Assembly: GCF_000715505.1 (NCBI RefSeq)
Contig: NZ_JHEH01000020.1
Coordinates: 1 to 57,804, forward strand
DNA length: 57,804 nt
Source: Thioclava dalianensis
GTDB lineage: Bacteria; Pseudomonadota; Alphaproteobacteria; Rhodobacterales; Rhodobacteraceae
Reading direction: 5' to 3'
Shown: in pieces, positions 52,648 to 57,804 of the stretch
How the letters are laid out: every line of letters begins with the position of its first letter
Position numbering within the stretch: the stretch's first letter is position 1
The notes under the pieces: model-generated
What the model was told of the DNA's origin: nothing
Database searches by the model: none
What the model saw: only the letters and a program-made list of their open reading frames with translations
Translations under genes and position numbers: made by a program

Positions 52648-53355
52648 ATGACCGAAGCGCCACCTAAAGGCCGCACGTTGGTGCAAGACGTTTTGGAAAA
52701 GCTACGTGACCAAATCGCCATGAAACAATATACGCCCGGCGATCGGTTGCCGAGCGAGGCGAGGCTGACCGAGGAGTTCGGAGTGTCGCGTACGGTTGTG
52801 CGCGAAGCGATTGCGGCGCTTCGCTCCGATGGCCTAGTGGATCCCCAACGCGGGGCTGGTGTGTTCGTGGTGGAGCCGAAGCCACGACCTGTCAGCGGTT
52901 TCCGTGTGATTGATCCCGCGCGGCTGTCGTCGGTGATCGAGTTGCTGGAATTGCGCGCCGCAGTAGAAGTAGAGGCCGCAGGCCTGGCTGCTCAACGTCG
53001 TTCGCCGGTTCAGGAAGAAGCGATCCTCAGCGCGTTGCATGCATTCAACGCAGCGGTCGAGACTGGTGGGCTCGACCATCAAATCGATTTCGAACTGCAT
53101 CTAAGCATCGCCGAGGCTACAAATAATCCGCGCTTCGCGGAGATTCTGCACATGTTCGGCGCCAGCATGATCCCACGCCACGGGCTCAAGACCACCCGCA
53201 AGGACGCTCCGCCGGAGTATCTGCAAATGCTGCGCAAGGAGCACGAGGCGATTGTTCATGCTATTTTGGACCGCGATGAGGACAAGGCGCGGGCGGCCAT
53301 GCGCGCGCATCTGAAGGGCAGTCAGGCCCGGTATCGAATGCTGCAACGCGGCTAA
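52648..53355 (+). CDS. FadR-subfamily GntR regulator of the oxidative uronate locus
   Basis: Regulator of 235 residues. The winged helix has YTPGDRLPSEARLTEEFGVS and SRTVVREAIAALRSDGLVD, with the wing QRGAGVFVVEP. The FadR-type FCD domain follows (LLELRAAVEVEAAGLAAQRR, then the histidine set in FELHLSIAEATNNPRF and KEHEAIVHAI). ACAGGAGATCACGC precedes the ATG. It converges on gci. Boxes matching the FadR-subfamily consensus recur across 44.7-55.7 kb, so it is the natural regulator of the locus; a uronate or aldarate is the likely effector. Confidence 0.87.
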   Translation: MTEAPPKGRTLVQDVLEKLRDQIAMKQYTPGDRLPSEARLTEEFGVSRTVVREAIAALRSDGLVDPQRGAGVFVVEPKPRPVSGFRVIDPARLSSVIELLELRAAVEVEAAGLAAQRRSPVQEEAILSALHAFNAAVETGGLDHQIDFELHLSIAEATNNPRFAEILHMFGASMIPRHGLKTTRKDAPPEYLQMLRKEHEAIVHAILDRDEDKARAAMRAHLKGSQARYRMLQRG

Positions 53356-53401
53356 GGTTCGCGATCGCGCACGAACCGCTGCGTCGCACTCCAAACCGCG
53401 A

Positions 53402-54541
53402 TCATATCGTCATCTTCGGTGCAAATGCGCTCAGCGCAGCACGGTCAATCTCTATGCCCAGACCGGGACCGTCGGGCACGCGCACCCAGCCATTCTCATG
53501 CTCGATGGACTGGGTGACCACGGCCTGCCTAAACGGATTCTCGGTCCGATCGAATTCCATGATCGGGGCTACGGAAGCTCTGCGCATAGGATCTGGAACC
53601 ATCGCCGCCATGAACTGCAGAGCTGCCGCGAGTTGCACCGCCGTGCCCCAGATATGCGGGACGACGCGAATGCCGTAGAGAGAGGCCATGTCTGCGACCC
53701 GTCTGGCCTCGGTGAAGCCGCCCATGCCGCAAAGATCGGGCTGCACGATCTCCACACAACGTCGCTGCATCGGCGCGTGAAATCCCCAGCGGGTGTGCCA
53801 GGTTTCTCCCGCCGCCAACGGGATCGGCTGTTGAGCTTTAACCGCCAGATAGGCGTCCAACTGCTCGGGCACCACGGGCTCTTCGAACCAGTCGATATCG
53901 TAGCGTTCGGCCTGCTGCCCAAGGCGAATGGCCTCGCCGACAGTGTAGCCATGATTGGCGTCGATCATAAGCATTCGATCGGGACCGATTGCCTCGCGCA
54001 CAGCGGCGATCACCCGCAGATCCTCAGCCAGATCAAAGCCGATCTTGAGCTTCATTCGCCTGAACCCTGCGGCCGCGTGTCCGGCCATCTCCGCCTCATT
54101 GTCCCGCACCCGGTCGACCCCGTCGCGCCGGAAGCTACCGGTCGCATAGGCCTCGACGCGATCCCGAAACCGCCCGCCCAGAAGGGTGGAGACTGGCACG
54201 CCAAAATGCTTGCCCTTGATATCCCATAGAGCGATATCGATGCCCGAAAGCGCCGTGATCGTCAGTCCGCGCTGCCCTTGATCACGGAGCGCATTGTAGC
54301 AAAGAGCCCAAGCTCTCTCGGTTTCGAGCGGATCGGAGCCCAGAAGGAGATCGCGATACGCTTCCACAACCGCCGCGTTTGGGAGCGGCGGGCCAAGGCA
54401 CTCCCCCCAACCGACCGTACCATCGTCACAAATCACCTCCACCAACAGATGCAGCCGCCGATCGAAACGCATAGAAGCGCTCTCAAAGGCCGTCTCTAGC
54501 CGGTGTTCCAGAAAATGCGTGCGGATATCGGCAATCTTCAA
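53402..54541 (-). CDS. gci: D-galactarolactone cycloisomerase (enolase superfamily)
   Basis: Mandelate racemase-like enolase-superfamily enzyme of 379 residues, opening galactaro-lactone to 3-deoxy-2-keto-hexarate. Catalytic and metal residues read in register: Lys166 (KLKIG), Asp194 (DANHGY), Glu220 (WFEEP), Glu246 (GETWH) and His296 (VPHIWG). The opening KIADIRTHFLEHRLETAFES and the FDRTENPFRQAV segment closely resemble, from memory, the Agrobacterium Gci. The start is TTG 54541, with TTGAGGAGCGAGAGAGCG in front; no ATG fits. It lies 37 nt downstream of kdgD on the same strand. Confidence 0.92.
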   Translation of the reverse strand: MKIADIRTHFLEHRLETAFESASMRFDRRLHLLVEVICDDGTVGWGECLGPPLPNAAVVEAYRDLLLGSDPLETERAWALCYNALRDQGQRGLTITALSGIDIALWDIKGKHFGVPVSTLLGGRFRDRVEAYATGSFRRDGVDRVRDNEAEMAGHAAAGFRRMKLKIGFDLAEDLRVIAAVREAIGPDRMLMIDANHGYTVGEAIRLGQQAERYDIDWFEEPVVPEQLDAYLAVKAQQPIPLAAGETWHTRWGFHAPMQRRCVEIVQPDLCGMGGFTEARRVADMASLYGIRVVPHIWGTAVQLAAALQFMAAMVPDPMRRASVAPIMEFDRTENPFRQAVVTQSIEHENGWVRVPDGPGLGIEIDRAALSAFAPKMTI

Positions 54542-54578
54542 CGCTCTCTCGCTCCTCAAAAGGCCGAGTACACTCGGA

Positions 54579-55532
<954 letters not shown>

Positions 55533-55705
55533 TCAAGACAGCGCAGCTCCCCCGGACGTGAAGCCCCGCAACACGGACAATCCGGCCCATTTCCGCAAAG
55601 CTCGATTATTCAGTTAAAAATACATAGATACAGGCATTCAACACTGCGGTTGGTGACGAAAAGTGAGAATTTGGATCACGACAAAACATTGACAGCGACG
55701 AAAAT

Positions 55706-55716
55706 AAGTATGACAG
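55706..55716. promoter_or_regulatory. TnGTATGAyA box at the udh promoter
   Basis: AAGTATGACAG, 25 nt before the udh ATG and just downstream of TTGACA (55689-55694). It overlaps the expected -10 region, a typical repressor position. Confidence 0.5.
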
Positions 55717-55740
55717 GATTCTGTAAAGAGGAGATCCACT

Positions 55741-56544
55741 ATGACACTGAACCGATTGCTGATCACCGGGGCCGCAGGGGCGCTAGGGCGTGCACTGCGT
55801 CCGCGCTTGTGCGGCTTGGCGAATGAAGTGCGACTTAGTGATCTCGCCGATGTCATTGATCTCACCGAACACGAACACTTCGTTCCTTGCGATCTCGCCG
55901 ATCACGCGGCGGTGGTTGATCTGGTTCAAGGCTGCGATGGAATTCTGCATCTCGGGGGTATTTCGGTCGAGAAAAGCTTCGACGCTATCCTCGAGGCGAA
56001 TATCCGTGGGGTCTTCAATATATATGACGCTGCACACAAGGCTGGTCAGCCGCGCATCCTGTTTGCCAGCTCCAATCACACGATCGGCTTTTACCCGCCG
56101 GGCCAGACCCTTCAGCCCGATGTCCCCTTGCGTCCCGACAGCCTGTACGGCGTGTCGAAATGCTACGGCGAGGCACTGGCGCGAATGTATTATGATAAAT
56201 ACAATCAAGAGACTGCGATTGTTCGGATTGGCTCATGTTTCCCGGAGCCTGACAGTCGCCGCATGCTGTCCACATGGCTTTCTTATGATGACTTGGCGTC
56301 CCTCGTGCGACGGGTGTTCGCCGTCCGGGATCTGGGCTGCCCGGTGATCTGGGGCGTTTCGAACAATGACGGCGTGTGGTGGGACAACACGCCGTCCGAG
56401 GCGTTGGGCTGGAAGCCGCGCGACAACGCAGCGCGCTTTCGTGCCAAGGTCGAAGCGCGACTGCCGCATCCCGACCCGGAGGCTCCCGATACGCGCTTTC
56501 AAGGTGGCGGCCATGCCGTCAAACCGGTCCGTGCCCACGACTGA
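55741..56544 (+). CDS. udh: Uronate dehydrogenase (NAD-dependent)
   Basis: Extended short-chain dehydrogenase of 267 residues oxidising D-galacturonate or D-glucuronate to the corresponding aldarolactone with NAD. The dinucleotide motif is TGAAGALGR (9-17), LHLGGISVEKSF is the family signature, and the catalytic set is Ser110/111 (FASSNHTIGF), Tyr136 and Lys140 (YGVSKCYGE). RIGSCFPEPDSRRMLSTWLS also matches the Agrobacterium Udh as I remember it. GAGGAGATCCACT precedes the ATG. It is divergent from kdgD-gci; the product lactone feeds Gci. Confidence 0.93.
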   Translation: MTLNRLLITGAAGALGRALRPRLCGLANEVRLSDLADVIDLTEHEHFVPCDLADHAAVVDLVQGCDGILHLGGISVEKSFDAILEANIRGVFNIYDAAHKAGQPRILFASSNHTIGFYPPGQTLQPDVPLRPDSLYGVSKCYGEALARMYYDKYNQETAIVRIGSCFPEPDSRRMLSTWLSYDDLASLVRRVFAVRDLGCPVIWGVSNNDGVWWDNTPSEALGWKPRDNAARFRAKVEARLPHPDPEAPDTRFQGGGHAVKPVRAHD

Positions 56545-56708
56545 ACCGACACGCGCATCGCAGGCGCGTCGCTACACTTTCATTCGAGAATGGGCGGCGT
56601 CCGATCCTAGGCTCAATTGCCCCGAGACGCCGACAGGACGCTGTCCAGAATATGGATGACGTCTTGGTAGGGAGTGCGGGCACGATGTTCAGGCTTTCGC
56701 GCGTCGGC

Positions 56709-57302
56709 TCACGTAGTGATCGCTTTCAGCGCCGCGAGGAACTGCGGCCAGCGGTTTTCGAGACGCTGTTCCAATGAGTCTTCGGGATGCGCGGACCAGT
56801 CCTCGATCAGAATCTTTATGAAACCAATCAGTACCTGAGCTAGGAATTGGCCCGTCAGCACCCCGGGCGACGGAAGCCGGCTTTCGATGATCCGCGCCAG
56901 ATCCTTGCGCAGCCCGTCGAGACCGATGTCATGCAGGTCGCGCACCTTCGGCTCCTGCCGCAGAAGCTGGGTGAATTTGTCCATCATCGCGGGATGGAAG
57001 GTGACCTGACGCAGGTGTGCGCTCAGGAAGATCTTCAGATCTTCGGTGAGCGGCCCGGCGCCAGACAGGAATATCTCGACATAATCGCCCTCGAAGCGCG
57101 GCGGATCGCCCGCGATCGCGGCAATCTTGTTCGGGTAGTAGTTGAAGAAAGTACGTGCGCTTATCCCCGCGCGCTGACTGATCATGTCCGTCGTCACCTC
57201 GTCCAGCCCAAGGTCCAGTGCCAGTTCGATCGCAGTTTTTTGGATTTCTCGGCTGGTTTCGCGCCGACGGCGCTCACGCAGCGAACACGTCGCCATTTTC
57301 AT
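56709..57302 (-). CDS. TetR-family regulator
   Basis: Regulator of 197 residues with an N-terminal helix-turn-helix (EVTTDMISQRAGISARTFFN, then YYPNKIAAI) and a helical ligand domain. The start is ATG 57302, with AAGGAGGAGAAAA in front; ATG 57296 is also possible. It is divergent from an RND-efflux adaptor gene and so probably represses an efflux pump. It converges on udh. Confidence 0.85.
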   Translation of the reverse strand: MKMATCSLRERRRRETSREIQKTAIELALDLGLDEVTTDMISQRAGISARTFFNYYPNKIAAIAGDPPRFEGDYVEIFLSGAGPLTEDLKIFLSAHLRQVTFHPAMMDKFTQLLRQEPKVRDLHDIGLDGLRKDLARIIESRLPSPGVLTGQFLAQVLIGFIKILIEDWSAHPEDSLEQRLENRWPQFLAALKAITT

Positions 57303-57401
57303 TTTTCTCCTCCTTGGATCGATCATGCATGAGGCCCGCACGTCGGCAAGGCAAGAGTTGGCCCGTGCCGTATAAGTTTGCACACAGAAGATCACAATAA
57401 C

Positions 57402-57416
57402 TTGCATGGTGTGCAA
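57402..57416. promoter_or_regulatory. TTGCA-N5-TGCAA inverted repeat between tetR and the RND adaptor
   Basis: TTGCA-TGGTG-TGCAA is a perfect inverted repeat in the divergent promoter. Extra half-sites TTGCAC and GTGCAA occur near 57378 and 57429. Likely TetR operators. Confidence 0.5.
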
Positions 57417-57528
57417 TCTTTACGTTCTGTGCAATTTCATTCAAGTTCCCGCGTAGTCAAGGCGCAGCTCTATGGTCCAGACCATGAGGCCGGGCCGTCA
57501 CAATCGCGCTTATAAGGAAGAGGCCAAC

Positions 57529-57804
57529 ATGGTGATGGAGACTCGCGCAAAAAGAGTGTTTGGCTTAGCCTGCGCCATTCTTGGAGCGGCTTTGCTGACG
57601 GACGGCGCAAGCGCGCAACAGGCGAGCCAGAAAGGCGGGCCGCCACCGGCCGTGCCCGTGGGTGTGATCACGCTGAACCGGCAGGCGGTGCCGCGTGTCG
57701 TCACCCTTCCGGGCCGCGCGGTCGCCTATCAGCAGGCCGATATCGTGCCGCGCGTCGGCGGCATCATCACCAAGGGGTCTGATGCCGGAGGGGGCAGAAT
57801 AGTA
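57529..57804 (+). CDS. RND efflux periplasmic adaptor, partial (runs off the window)
   Basis: The first 92 codons of a membrane-fusion protein of the AcrA/MexA type. ATG 57529 follows ATAAGGAAGAGGCCAAC. A signal peptide (about residues 1-29, ending GASAQQ) precedes PAVPVGVITLNRQAVPRVVT and then LPGRAVAYQQADIVPRVGGI, the standard adaptor start. After GGIITK (near 57774) the expected residues are replaced by GSDAGGGRIV, so the last 30 nt may belong to an insertion or a sequence artefact. The divergent TetR gene is its likely repressor. Confidence 0.75.
   Translation, partial: MVMETRAKRVFGLACAILGAALLTDGASAQQASQKGGPPPAVPVGVITLNRQAVPRVVTLPGRAVAYQQADIVPRVGGIITKGSDAGGGRIV

Overview
The window reads as part of a high-GC alphaproteobacterial genome, most like Rhodobacterales. 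The evidence is GC-rich third codon positions, dense ATGA-coupled operons, TRAP and ABC uptake systems, a type II sulfide:quinone oxidoreductase, and a galactarolactone cycloisomerase and uronate dehydrogenase that resemble from memory the Agrobacterium enzymes. No rRNA, tRNA or CRISPR was seen. A DUF1403-ScpB pair and recombinase or IS scars around 35-36 kb suggest a plasmid or chromid, or an old insertion site. This is inference.

Layout. (1) 0-8.9 kb: hexuronate isomerase pathway. uxuA-uxuB-kdgK (minus) is divergent from a GntR regulator, a TRAP transporter (dctPQM) and uxaC (plus), closed by a perfect 19-bp hairpin. (2) 8.9-19.4 kb: polyamine/GABA nitrogen metabolism. It holds a gabD remnant, gabT, an XRE-cupin regulator, amidase, agmatine deiminase, puuB, puuA, a GntR regulator and an aldehyde dehydrogenase. 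(3) 19.5-23.8 kb: ugpBAEC glycerol-3-phosphate ABC transporter. (4) 24-28.5 kb: sulfide/persulfide detoxification, with a Crp/Fnr regulator, DUF2892 protein, metallo-beta-lactamase persulfide dioxygenase-like protein, DUF442-SQR fusion and TauE exporter. (5) 28.6-34.2 kb: gnd, an AraC regulator and two tandem salicylaldehyde/vanillin-type aldehyde dehydrogenases. (6) 34.3-36.2 kb: DUF1403, scpB and decayed mobile DNA. (7) 36.2-41.9 kb: an MFS_2 carrier, a DCC protein and a PotABCD/Fbp-type ABC importer.

(8) 42.3-56.5 kb: the most unusual part. It holds a signal-less GH28-like beta-helix hydrolase, a short UxuA-like dehydratase, an AGE-family isomerase, an SMP-30 lactonase, a sugar ABC importer (CUT1), a FadR-type GntR regulator, and Gci, KdgD and Udh of the oxidative uronate pathway. 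A motif close to TTGTATGAYA recurs in front of most of its transcription units, so the GntR protein probably controls the set. I read it as uptake of a uronate-containing glycoside, intracellular hydrolysis, and oxidation of the freed uronate toward alpha-ketoglutarate semialdehyde. The window therefore carries both the isomerase and the oxidative uronate routes.

(9) 56.7-57.8 kb: a TetR regulator divergent from the start of an RND-efflux adaptor, whose reading departs from the family about 30 nt before the window end.

All calls come from reading motifs and context; no database search was run. Substrates of transporters and aldehyde dehydrogenases are the least certain points.
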